Assembly: GCF_014851675.1 (NCBI RefSeq)
Contig: NZ_JACVAE010000001.1
Coordinates: 744,001 to 808,000, forward strand
Length of the DNA: 64,000 bases
From: Rhizobium sp. ARZ01
GTDB taxonomy: Bacteria > Pseudomonadota > Alphaproteobacteria > Rhizobiales > Rhizobiaceae
Direction: 5' to 3'
This document shows positions 10,326-17,892 of the stretch, piece after piece. Under the pieces are notes generated by a model. It searched no databases and was not told the origin of the DNA. It worked only from the letters and a program-made list of their open reading frames with translations. The position numbers and the translations under genes were made by a program. Numbering within the stretch: position 1 is the stretch's first letter; the number at the start of each line of letters is the position of its first letter.

Positions 10326-10485
10326 AATGCATGTCTCCCGAAGGTGGGAACCGGTTTCGGGACAAAGACATGCATAAGGACAAAAAATTTGAATGCATCT
10401 CACCGCAAAGTGGGAACCGCTTTCGGGGCAAAGACACGCATAAGAACATAATATTGAAGGAGTTCGCGTGAATCTGATTTCACGC
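10326..10485. repeat. Rhizobial-type intergenic palindrome, two tandem 66-bp copies plus hairpin
   Basis: Copy 1 at 10326-10383 and copy 2 at 10392-10449 share AATGCAT, GTGGGAACCG, TTTCGGG and CAAAGACA/C-GCATAA; each is an imperfect palindrome ending in ATGCATAA. After copy 2 comes a hairpin GCGTGAA-6 nt-TTCACGC (10466-10485). The set matches a mosaic element I know to be scattered between genes in Rhizobiales. It lies upstream of the ABC-F gene and downstream of the GGDEF gene. Confidence 0.75.
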
Positions 10486-10541
10486 CAACTGCTCTAGAAG
10501 GGAACCCATGGTGCCAGACCACACCTGCGCAAGAGGTGGCG

Positions 10542-11609
10542 TCAGGCGACGCTGCGCCGGTAGTTGCGTCCGGCGCGCTCGGAGAGATCCAGCGAATAGA
10601 CGCAGGTGCCGCTCTCGTTGGCGGCATCCAGCGCCAGCATCGCCTGCCGGTAGAGTTCGTTGGCGGAGGGGGCGTCCTCGGTAAAGGCTGCGCCAACCGT
10701 CAGCGACAGCGTGCCGGGCAGGTATTCCCGACCGGAAATCCGGAAGATTTCCGCCTCGATCCGGTTGCGGATTCGCTCGGCGATCGAGAAGACGCTTTCG
10801 CGGTCCACCTTGTCGAACAGGAATGCGAAGCCGTCGCCGCCGACGCGCGCCACATAGTCGAGTTTCTTGATAGACTTGCGGAAGAGCGTGGCGATCTGCT
10901 TGAGCGCCTCCTCGGAGGCGCCGCTCGCATGGCTGTCGGAAAGGCCCTTCAGGCGGTCGACACGCATCAGCAGAAGCGCGCTGCAGGCTTTGTCCTCGGC
11001 GTCGTAGGTGGCCGCCAGCCGGTTCATCAACGCGGTCCGGTTCGCCAGTCCGGTAACCGGATCGTGCAAGAGAGCCGTTTCGCTGGCAGCCGCGCCGGAG
11101 GCGATATTCTCCAGTCGCGCCACCAGGGTGTCGAGACGTTGGCAATGAGCGCTTTCGCTGCCGATCATCGCCTCGACGGACGAGACTAGAAGATCTGCCT
11201 GGCCGGCAAAGTCGGACATGGCCATGACAGGATCGGCCTTCAGCCTGCCGAGCATGTGATTGATGTGGGTCAGCGCATTGGTTTTCTTGTGGCGCTCGGC
11301 TTCGGCTTCGGCCGCCATCGCCTCGATGGTGCGCATCAGGTCGGTGGCACTGTGGCCGAGGACGAGCGAATTGTGGTCCGGCAGCCCGTTGCGCACACCG
11401 ATCGCATCGAGCGCTTCCTGCGCCGGTGCCTTACCGAGTGCGGTGATCTCACGCCCAAGCGCGGTGTTGCCGCCGGTGATCGCCTCGTGCAGGAGCGAGT
11501 AGTTGCGCGGGATCGCCGGGATCTCCAGCCGCGTCATCAGTTGCGCGACTTTCGCCATAACGGCCGCCGAACGGGCAAGGGTCTCCGATGCATTCGCCTT
11601 TGCGCTCAT
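10542..11609 (-). CDS. GGDEF-domain protein with degenerate active site
   Basis: 355-residue protein with an N-terminal helical region (about 1-175, including a run of E and A residues near 95-110) and a C-terminal GGDEF domain starting DPVTGLANR. The signature is GGDGF (residues 257-261) instead of GG[D/E]EF, and the conserved upstream stretch is RVDRLKGLSDSHASG rather than D-x-F-K-x-x-N-D-x-x-G-H. The substituted acidic residue is a metal/catalytic ligand, so diguanylate cyclase activity is doubtful; such proteins can be GTP- or c-di-GMP-binding effectors. No membrane segment, PAS or EAL domain is seen. Confidence 0.88.
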   Translation of the reverse strand: MSAKANASETLARSAAVMAKVAQLMTRLEIPAIPRNYSLLHEAITGGNTALGREITALGKAPAQEALDAIGVRNGLPDHNSLVLGHSATDLMRTIEAMAAEAEAERHKKTNALTHINHMLGRLKADPVMAMSDFAGQADLLVSSVEAMIGSESAHCQRLDTLVARLENIASGAAASETALLHDPVTGLANRTALMNRLAATYDAEDKACSALLLMRVDRLKGLSDSHASGASEEALKQIATLFRKSIKKLDYVARVGGDGFAFLFDKVDRESVFSIAERIRNRIEAEIFRISGREYLPGTLSLTVGAAFTEDAPSANELYRQAMLALDAANESGTCVYSLDLSERAGRNYRRSVA

Positions 11610-11802
11610 GGTTCACCAACGGTTGGGGCTTGTTGCCCGGATCGCCGGCCCGCGATCGAGCCGCCGTTCAACCCTTAGATGATGAGCATTAAGAACCGTT
11701 GAATCCCACCATGTTCAGCCTTGTGCACCGTGCCGTGTTGGCACACGCGCTTCTTGTCCTGTACGGTCGCCGGGGTATGTGTCAGCGTCTGGTGGCAAAG
11801 GA

Positions 11803-12084
11803 TCAGGCAAAGCGTCGGGCCATCGGAACGGCGCGGATCATCTGCCGGATCATGCCACCACCGGATGGGTCCTTCGAGCGGGCCGTGACAAACTGCATGT
11901 CGCGGGTGGCAGCCGCATAGCCCTCGGCGCGCGCCTGTTGCATTGCCGCCTCGAACATCTTTTCGATGACCGGATAGCAATCCTCCGGCAGGTAGGCATC
12001 GGGACTGTCGGACCCGTAGACCAGTGCCATTTTCGACAGTGCGCTGCCCAAAAGGGCGCTCCATTCATCGGTTGTTCTTGCCAT
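11803..12084 (-). CDS. Small conserved-type protein of unknown function
   Basis: 93-residue soluble protein, not recognised. The ATG at 12084 is preserved by a GAGGGA ribosome site, so the longer upstream frame is not used. It has helical, acidic sequence (WSALLGSALSKMALVYGS, YPVIEKMFEAAMQQARAEGYAAA) and ends in a basic RAVPMARRFA. No membrane segment or cysteine motif. It lies between the GGDEF gene and dinB, all on the minus strand but separated by 190 bp from the former. Confidence 0.6.
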   Translation of the reverse strand: MARTTDEWSALLGSALSKMALVYGSDSPDAYLPEDCYPVIEKMFEAAMQQARAEGYAAATRDMQFVTARSKDPSGGGMIRQMIRAVPMARRFA

Positions 12085-12222
12085 GTGTTCCCTCGTTTCG
12101 CCGGGGTGGAGAATGAAGGGCCTTGCGGCTTCCCCGACGGCCGGACTATCGCACCCGGCAATGCGTCTCCCTGTCACTTCGGTAACAGGTCGAGGGAATT
12201 CCCGGCGAGGACGGGAAATAGG

Positions 12223-12738
12223 TCAGATCCGCATCCACTCCGCCCCTTCGGCGCGAAGGAAATAGACCAGATCGAGCACAAGACTGGGCCGGCCGAGCGA
12301 GGTCAGGATCGCGTGACATTGCCCGCGATGGTGGGTCTGGTGGTTGAAGAAGTGGGCAAGGGCCGGACCAAGCGGCTGGGTGATCTGTACCGGGTTCGTC
12401 AGCGGAACGTAGCTTATCGTGTCCGCAAGCTGCTTTTCGTCGAGCGAACCGATCCAGTCGATGATCCCCTGATCCTCGGCAATGCGCGCGTGCCGCAGGC
12501 CATCGATGTCGTCGTAGAGAACTGCGTCGAGGCGGGCCGGCACGTCGCCGGAGCCGGTGAAGCGGCGCATCCAGATCCGGTCGGCGACGAGAATATGGTT
12601 GAGCGTCCCGTGCAGGGAGCCGAAGAAGGCGCCCTTGTTTTCGCGCAAGGCGGAAGGCGACAATGCCGCGGCCTCGGCATAGAGGATCCGGTTTGCCCAG
12701 GCATTGTAGGCGGCGAACATCTTGTAGTGATTCAGCAT
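12223..12738 (-). CDS. DinB family protein (YfiT-like metal-binding four-helix bundle)
   Basis: 171-residue DinB-superfamily protein. The fold is indicated by MLNHYKMFAAYNAWANRILYAEA at the N-terminus, the first metal histidine in GTLNHILVADRIWMRRF and the HxxxH pair in FFNHQTHHRGQCHAILT. Members are damage-inducible or thiol-dependent S-transferases; the reaction of this one is unknown. The ATG at 12738 is preferred over a GTG at 12774 because family similarity starts there. It is divergent from a glutathione transferase gene, which fits a thiol-linked role but does not prove it. Confidence 0.87.
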   Translation of the reverse strand: MLNHYKMFAAYNAWANRILYAEAAALSPSALRENKGAFFGSLHGTLNHILVADRIWMRRFTGSGDVPARLDAVLYDDIDGLRHARIAEDQGIIDWIGSLDEKQLADTISYVPLTNPVQITQPLGPALAHFFNHQTHHRGQCHAILTSLGRPSLVLDLVYFLRAEGAEWMRI

Positions 12739-12880
12739 GGCTGGTTCCGGCGGATGCGTTGGAGATGGCGACACCCTATCATCCCCTCGCGTCTGCGGCG
12801 GTGATGGGACGCATGAAATTTTCTGATTTGATCGTCATCCTTGAATTGTACCAAATGGCCCGACTCATCGGGGAACAGCA

Positions 12881-13570
12881 ATGATACGCAAGCTCTATGC
12901 GCTCAGCGGCGCCGACATGACCCGCCAGTTTTCGCCGCACGTCTGGAAGAGCGTGATGTCGCTGGCCCATAAAGGCCTCGAATACGAAACGGTGCCGGTC
13001 TGCTTCACCGAGATCCCGACCATCGAGGGCGGCAATGCGGCCACGGTGCCGCTGCTCCGCGATGGCGAACGGGTGGTACAAGACAGCTTCGACATCGCGC
13101 TCTATCTCGAGGAGGCCTATCCCGATCGGCCGTCGCTGTTCGGCGGTGAGGGCGGCAAGGCGATGGCGCGGTTCATCGAGGCCTGGTCGCAGTCGACGCT
13201 GCATATGGCCATCACGCGCATCGCGATCCTCGACATCCACAATCTGCTCGGGCCGGCCGACCGGGAATATTTCCGTCGCAGCCGCGAGGCGCGCCTCGGC
13301 GCTTCCCTCGAGGAGATTGCCGCCGCCGGCATGGCGGAGATCGAAGGCTTCGCCAAGAAGCTCCAGCCATTGCGCAGCATGCTGAAGAAGCAGCCTTTCA
13401 TCGGCGGCAAGGGTCCGCTTTTTGCCGACTACATCGTCTTCGGGGCATTGCAATGGCTGCGCACGACCGCCGGAACGAAGGTGCTCGAAAACGACGACCC
13501 GGTCGCCGACTGGTTCAGCCGATGTCTCGACCTGCATGGTGGCGTCGGCCATCGTGTGACGGCTGCGTGA
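12881..13570 (+). CDS. Glutathione S-transferase family protein
   Basis: 229-residue protein with an N-terminal thioredoxin-like domain ([21 protein letters not shown], cis-Pro region [25 protein letters not shown] with the glutathione gamma-glutamyl-binding D-S) and an all-helical C-terminal domain. It resembles the LigE/beta-etherase-like branch of GSTs rather than the classical ones, given the long insert around 100-150. Substrate unknown. It is followed by ndk after about 100 bp. Confidence 0.85.
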   Translation: MIRKLYALSGADMTRQFSPHVWKSVMSLAHKGLEYETVPVCFTEIPTIEGGNAATVPLLRDGERVVQDSFDIALYLEEAYPDRPSLFGGEGGKAMARFIEAWSQSTLHMAITRIAILDIHNLLGPADREYFRRSREARLGASLEEIAAAGMAEIEGFAKKLQPLRSMLKKQPFIGGKGPLFADYIVFGALQWLRTTAGTKVLENDDPVADWFSRCLDLHGGVGHRVTAA

Positions 13571-13673
13571 AACTTCGACGCAGAGCAGCGCATTCGCCTG
13601 CACCCTCTTGTTTTGCGGGACATTGGCGGCTATTGAACCGCCACTTTTCACCGAAGACCAAGGAAACGAGATA

Positions 13674-14096
13674 ATGGCGATTGAACGCACCTTTTCGATG
13701 ATCAAGCCGGACGCAACGAAGCGCAACCTGACCGGCGCCATCACCAAGATGCTCGAAGACGCAGGCCTGCGCGTCGTTGCATCCAAGCGCGTCTGGATGA
13801 GCCGTCGCGAAGCCGAAGGCTTCTACGCCGTCCACAAGGAGCGTCCGTTCTTCGGCGAGCTCGTTGAAGGCATGACCTCCGGCCCGACGATCGTCCAGGT
13901 TCTCGAAGGCGAGAACGCTATCCTCAAGAACCGCGAAATCATGGGCGCAACGAACCCGGCAAACGCCGACGAAGGCACGATCCGCAAGGTTCATGCCCTG
14001 TCGATCGGCGAAAACTCCGTTCACGGTTCCGACGCCCCGGAAACCGCTGTCCAGGAAATCAAGTACTGGTTCTCCGACACCGAAATCGTCGGCTGA
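13674..14096 (+). CDS. ndk: Nucleoside diphosphate kinase
   Basis: 140 residues, the normal length. It equalises NTP pools by a ping-pong phosphohistidine mechanism. [21 protein letters not shown] is the nucleotide-binding start, and the active-site histidine lies in [11 protein letters not shown] (usual NxxHGSD). ATG 13674 is preceded by AAGGAAA; the frame is open upstream but that part is not coding. A rho-independent terminator follows at 14166. Confidence 0.98.
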   Translation: MAIERTFSMIKPDATKRNLTGAITKMLEDAGLRVVASKRVWMSRREAEGFYAVHKERPFFGELVEGMTSGPTIVQVLEGENAILKNREIMGATNPANADEGTIRKVHALSIGENSVHGSDAPETAVQEIKYWFSDTEIVG

Positions 14097-14165
14097 TCCA
14101 GCTTCGCAAGGTTCGTTGCAAGTCCCTGATTGGGCTTGCGAGCCGGCGATGAAGTTGACCTGAAA

Positions 14166-14207
14166 TGAAAAATCGCCCGGAGCACGCGCTTCGGGCGATT
14201 TTCTTTT
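14166..14207 (+). terminator. ndk rho-independent terminator
   Basis: Stem AAATCGCCCG ... CGGGCGATTTT with a loop of about 10 nt, followed by CTTTTG. A near copy of the whole hairpin recurs at 14326-14368 as part of a tandem duplication. Confidence 0.85.
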
Positions 14208-14413
14208 GATAGCGGCGGTTCGCGATTGGTGAGGCGCGTTCGATTGCTGAACCTCCCGTCGCCAATTTCTCCATCCGTCATGCCGGATCAGGGCCGGGAT
14301 GACGGACGGTAGGCACTACGCCATATGAAAAATCGCCCAGAGCACAGGCTTCGGGCGATCTTCGTTTTGGCGACGGTACCTTTGCAAAGGAAAGAGTTCG
14401 CGAAACTCTCCAT

Positions 14414-14525
14414 CCGTCATGCCGGACCTGATCCGGCATCCAGTGCGCTCAAGTCTTTGAGCGCAAAAAGACTCTTTCGCGCCGCGGACGCGATGCTGGT
14501 CCCGGCTCAAGGCCGGGACGACGGG
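14414..14525. repeat. RIME-like intergenic palindrome, copy 1
   Basis: About 112 bp, beginning CCGTCATGCCGGACCTGATC and ending with the imperfect complement GCCGGGACGACGGG. The interior has CGCTCAAGTCTTTGAGCGCA, itself a hairpin, and AAAGACTCTTT. Other copies with the same order are at 18858, 33658 and 47817, and a variant at 27736. Confidence 0.85.
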
Positions 14526-14535
14526 CGGTCAGGCA

Positions 14536-15273
14536 CTACGCCATGTCCACTTCATACGCCCGCTGCGCGTCCAGCAGGCTCTGGCCCAGCGTGTTGCCCG
14601 ACGGATAAAGTGCGAGTTCCGGCGGCTGCTCCACGCCCGCCACAAGCCGCGAACAGGGTTCCACATCGCCGAGCACGGTCCGAACCGGCACGATGCCGGC
14701 CCAGATCGGCAGTGCGAAGTCTTCCTCGTCATCGCCTACGCCCTTCGCCCGAACCTTGGCCGAGGCCTGTTCAATCTCCATGCCGATAATGGCCGTCGCT
14801 TTCGCCTCCTGCGCCGTGATCGGCCGCAGTCCGGCGGATCGACCGGGATAATAGCGGTCGACGACACTGCGCATGGCGGCGGCCTTTTCTTCCGCGTCGT
14901 CAATGATCCGGGCCGTCCCGAAACACATGGCGGCACGGTAGTTGGCCGAGTGGTTGAAGCCGGAGCGGGCGAGAACCAGCCCGTCGAGGTGCGAAACGGT
15001 CAGGCAAGCCGGCGTTCCCGCCTTCAGGTGGCGAAGCATGCGGCTTGCCGCCGAACCGTGCCAGTAGAGCCGGTCGTCCTCGCGCCAGAACAGCGTCGGC
15101 GTGCAATAGGGCTGGCCGTCGATGGCGTAGGCAACGTGACAGAGCATCGCCGCATCGAGGATCGCATGCACCGCGGCGCGGTCGTAGCTTCCCCGCTCGT
15201 GCAGGCGCTTTACTTTGTTCCGGTCGGTTACCGGGTAGCTGGTCGATGGGTCTGTATGCTGTACGGCTGACAT
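14536..15273 (-). CDS. Pyridoxamine 5'-phosphate oxidase-like flavin-nucleotide-binding protein
   Basis: 245-residue split-barrel protein of the PNPOx-like/FMN-binding type (NimA-related family). Family features are LHERGSYDRAAVHAILDAA, the CHVAYAIDGQPYCTPTLFWRE barrel start, LYWHGSAASRMLRHLKAG and the later NYRAAMCFGTARIIDD. It probably binds FMN or F420-like cofactor; the substrate is unknown. It is divergent, with only 39 bp between start codons, from a MocR regulator, which suggests local regulation tied to pyridoxal phosphate. Confidence 0.85.
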   Translation of the reverse strand: MSAVQHTDPSTSYPVTDRNKVKRLHERGSYDRAAVHAILDAAMLCHVAYAIDGQPYCTPTLFWREDDRLYWHGSAASRMLRHLKAGTPACLTVSHLDGLVLARSGFNHSANYRAAMCFGTARIIDDAEEKAAAMRSVVDRYYPGRSAGLRPITAQEAKATAIIGMEIEQASAKVRAKGVGDDEEDFALPIWAGIVPVRTVLGDVEPCSRLVAGVEQPPELALYPSGNTLGQSLLDAQRAYEVDMA

Positions 15274-15312
15274 GGGCCTTGCCTTTCCTCTGAGCTGCTG
15301 TCTACTTGCCGC

Positions 15313-16761
15313 ATGTCATTGGTTCGAAATAGCTCCAATTCTGTGCCAATTACCAAGACCATTCTGTCGGACTGGTCGGCGCTGGTTCCGGTGCTACCGG
15401 GCGAGGGGCCGCGCACGCAGGCGCTTTACGACGCGATCCGCCAGCTGATCGAAACCGGGGCGGTGCCCCCCGGCGCCAAGCTGCCGCCGACCCGTGACCT
15501 TGCAGCACGGCTGCACATGTCCCGCCTTGCCGCGGTCGCGGCCTTCGAGCGGTTGATCGCCGACGGTTTCGTGACGGCCCGCGTCGGCGCCGGCACTTTC
15601 GTCAGCGACGAGGTGCCGCTGATTTCGGTGCGCCTGCCGGCGGATGAGCCCGTTGCCAGAGCCGCGATGCCGCTGCCCGGGACGCTTGGCGTTGCGACGG
15701 CGGACGAGCGAACGCTGAAGATTTTTCGCACGCTGCTGTCGCGTCATCTGGCGCGACCGTCACCCGAGCATTTTCACTACGGCGACCCCAAGGGTGGGGC
15801 GGCTCTGCGCGAGGCGATCGCTTCCTATCTCCGAACGGCGAGAGGTGTGCGCTGTCAATCCGGGCAGGTCCTCGTCACCACCGGTACGCAGCAGGGGCTC
15901 GACCTGTTCGTTCGCTCGATGTTGAAACCGGGCGAGGGCGCCTGGATCGAGGACCCCTGCTATCCGAGTGCGCGTGCCGCCTTCGAGGGCAACGGCATCA
16001 GGCTGCAGGGCGTGCCGGTGGATGCGGAAGGGTTGGATCCCGACCTCGGCATAACGCTGATGCCGGACGCCCGCGCAGTCTACGTCACACCCTCGCACCA
16101 GTTTCCGCTCGGCGTGGCGATGACCATGCGCCGCCGGCTGGCGCTGATCGAATGGGCGCGGCGCAACGATGCGTGGATCGTGGAAGACGACTACGACAGC
16201 GAATTCCGCTACGCCGGCCCGCCCTTGACCGCCATGCAAGGCCTCGATGCCTCCAGTCGCGTGGTCTATCTCGGTACCTTCTCCAAGGTCCTTCTGCCTG
16301 GTCTCCGCATCGGTTATGCCGTCCTCCCGGACGAAGTCATGGCGAAGGTCGTTGCATTGCGTGTACGGACAGACCGCTTTCCCTCCACGCTGGCGGAGGC
16401 CGCGCTCACCGATTTCATCCGCGAGGGGCATCTCGCCGCCCACCTCCGTCGCGCGCGCTGCCACATGGCTGCCGCGCGGGATGCGCTTGTTGCCGGACTG
16501 AAGGGTGCGAGCGGACTTACCGTCACCATTCCGGAACAGGGATTGCATCTGCTGGCCGAGCTGGGTTCGTCTTGCAAAGACACCGAGCTTGTCGAGGTTG
16601 CGCTCGCGGCGGGGCTTGGGGTGAGGGCGCTGTCGTCGATGGCCGTGTCGCAACCGCCGCGGCAGGGACTTGTGATCGGCTTCGCGGGGTTTTCGCCCGA
16701 AGCGCTGTTCAGGGCCGCGAGCGCGTTTCGGGTGGCATTGGACCAGCGTTCTGGCAGTTGA
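15313..16761 (+). CDS. MocR/PdxR-type transcriptional regulator (GntR wHTH + aminotransferase fold)
   Basis: 482 residues. The N-terminal GntR winged helix covers about residues 30-100 (ALYDAIRQLIETGAVPPGAK, LPPTRDLAARLHMSR). A type I aminotransferase-like domain follows, with the PLP aspartate region IVEDDYDSEFRY and the Schiff-base lysine in LGTFSKVLLPGLRIGY. Such proteins sense PLP or an amino compound and usually regulate the divergent neighbour, here the PNPOx-like gene. The ATG at 15313 gives an N-terminus about 20 residues longer than usual; GTG 15343 is an alternative that would leave an ATTGG/CCAAT inverted repeat in the promoter. Confidence 0.9.
   Translation: MSLVRNSSNSVPITKTILSDWSALVPVLPGEGPRTQALYDAIRQLIETGAVPPGAKLPPTRDLAARLHMSRLAAVAAFERLIADGFVTARVGAGTFVSDEVPLISVRLPADEPVARAAMPLPGTLGVATADERTLKIFRTLLSRHLARPSPEHFHYGDPKGGAALREAIASYLRTARGVRCQSGQVLVTTGTQQGLDLFVRSMLKPGEGAWIEDPCYPSARAAFEGNGIRLQGVPVDAEGLDPDLGITLMPDARAVYVTPSHQFPLGVAMTMRRRLALIEWARRNDAWIVEDDYDSEFRYAGPPLTAMQGLDASSRVVYLGTFSKVLLPGLRIGYAVLPDEVMAKVVALRVRTDRFPSTLAEAALTDFIREGHLAAHLRRARCHMAAARDALVAGLKGASGLTVTIPEQGLHLLAELGSSCKDTELVEVALAAGLGVRALSSMAVSQPPRQGLVIGFAGFSPEALFRAASAFRVALDQRSGS
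15318..15339. promoter_or_regulatory. Possible operator for MocR regulator
   Basis: ATTGG-12 bp-CCAAT inverted repeat between the divergent starts, with a further CCAATT at 15346. It falls inside the reading frame if the ATG at 15313 is used, but is free if translation starts at GTG 15343. Weak evidence. Confidence 0.25.
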
Positions 16762-16764
16762 GAT

Positions 16765-17274
16765 TCAAACAGGACACTTCGCCGTCTCGAAGTGCTCCGG
16801 CGCCTTCCCGTTTCTGAAGACGCGCGGGTTCTTTTCGTAGGCCGGGCCGACGACGAGGGGTTCGGCGGGAAGGATGCTCTGGTCGACATCGGAGGTGACC
16901 GTCGTCTCCAGCGACTGCAACACCGTCCCGTCGGGACCATTGACGCGGATCGCCACGCGGTAGGGTCTTTCCTTCTGCACGCAGGTGATATCGGGGCTTT
17001 CCAGCACCACTTTTTCCCACTGCGGAAAGAGCTTTCGGGTCGTTACCAGGGGCTCACCACCCGCCGGGTTCTCGAACTCTGCCGTGACGGTCGAACCATC
17101 CGGCACGGGTGCGGTCTTGTCGAACGTGACCATGTAGGTCGCGTAGGCGAGCCGGTAGTTGAAGACGAATATCTTGCCGGTCAGTTGCAGCGGATCGTGA
17201 CCGGTTTCGCGTTGGCAGGCGGCAAGCGGTAGGGCGAGGAACAGAAGGGTCGCAAGACGCGGGATGGTCTTCAT
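16765..17274 (-). CDS. Putative lipoprotein of unknown function
   Basis: 169-residue exported lipoprotein: signal MKTIPRLATLLFLALPLAAC with lipobox LAAC, so the mature protein starts at Cys 20. The body looks beta-rich (GKIFVFNYRLAYATYMVTFD, VTAEFENPAGGEPLVTTRKL) with two later Cys residues that could form a disulphide. I do not recognise the family. Its start overlaps the CGNR gene stop by ATGA (17271-17274), so the two are translationally coupled. Confidence 0.75.
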   Translation of the reverse strand: MKTIPRLATLLFLALPLAACQRETGHDPLQLTGKIFVFNYRLAYATYMVTFDKTAPVPDGSTVTAEFENPAGGEPLVTTRKLFPQWEKVVLESPDITCVQKERPYRVAIRVNGPDGTVLQSLETTVTSDVDQSILPAEPLVVGPAYEKNPRVFRNGKAPEHFETAKCPV

Positions 17275-17825
17275 GGGCCGGTCTCCTCCCGGTGGCGATA
17301 ATAGTGACGGCTGGCCTTTGCCCGGTTGCCGCAGATTGCCATGTCGCACCAGGTTCGAGAGCGGTTGCGGCTCTTGTCGAGAAAGAGCCAGCCGCAGTTG
17401 GGGCAGATCTTCAGCCGGTCCGGTTCTGCGTTGACTGCAAGTCGCAAGGCTGAATGGGCGGTGGCAGCATCGAGTGCGCCGGAGCTCGCGCCGGAATGGC
17501 GCAGCGTGTCGGCGATCGCCTCCAGCAGCGCCGCCAGCAGTTCCGGCGTACCTTCTCTGCTTGCCTCCGCGCGAAAATGACCGTCGATCGCCTCGCGCAG
17601 GTCGATGAAGGCCCGGCGTCGCGCCGCTGCCACGGGGGCGAGGCGCCCGGTCCGGTCGCGCTCGGCGCAATGGACATTGGCGGCTTCGGCAAAGCTATCC
17701 ATCGTCTTCGCATCGGCATAGCGATCGATCCGCTGCATCGGATCGAACCGCAACACGACCGAATTGGCCACATCAAGCGCAAGCGCGCCGCCGGAAAATC
17801 GATGCGGAGTCCAGGAAAAGGTCAT
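17271..17825 (-). CDS. CGNR zinc-finger / ABATE-domain putative regulator
   Basis: 184 residues with the N-terminal ABATE domain (GGALALDVANSVVLRFDPMQRIDR) and a C-terminal CGNR zinc finger: CPNCGWLFLDKSRNRSRTWC followed by DMAICGNRAKASRHYYRHR. The four cysteines and the CGNR box are intact. The family is regarded as stress-related transcription regulators. It starts 10 bp from a 28-bp perfect palindrome and faces a LivH-like permease gene, so it may bind that site and control both directions. Confidence 0.88.
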   Translation of the reverse strand: MTFSWTPHRFSGGALALDVANSVVLRFDPMQRIDRYADAKTMDSFAEAANVHCAERDRTGRLAPVAAARRRAFIDLREAIDGHFRAEASREGTPELLAALLEAIADTLRHSGASSGALDAATAHSALRLAVNAEPDRLKICPNCGWLFLDKSRNRSRTWCDMAICGNRAKASRHYYRHREETGP

Positions 17826-17835
17826 GACGTCGTCC

Positions 17836-17863
17836 TAACTGGTAAAATCGATTTTACCAGTTA
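17836..17863. promoter_or_regulatory. 28-bp perfect palindrome, operator candidate
   Basis: Left half TAACTGGTAAAATC followed by its exact complement in reverse, with no spacer. It lies between the divergent CGNR regulator (starts 17825) and LivH-like permease (starts 17893). TATACT at 17862-17867 overlaps its right edge and makes a good -10 for the permease; TAAAAT occurs on both strands inside the arms and could be a -10 for the regulator. A dimeric repressor here would block both promoters. Confidence 0.7.
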
Positions 17864-17892
17864 TACTGCGTTTGTCACCCGCGGGGCTCCCG

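Larger units (their letters stand above)
14165..14544. repeat. Tandem duplication: terminator + palindrome + 3' end of next gene
   Basis: Unit 1 (14165-14324) and unit 2 (14325-14544) each start ATGAAAAATCGCCC, continue through the terminator hairpin, TCTCCATCCGTCATGCCGGA and an intergenic palindrome, and end AGGCACTACGCCAT. The final bases of unit 2 are the last codons and stop of the flavin-binding protein gene, so unit 1 carries a relic copy of that gene end. Unit 1 has a shrunken 31-bp palindrome (14275-14305), unit 2 a full 112-bp one (14414-14525). Confidence 0.85.
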
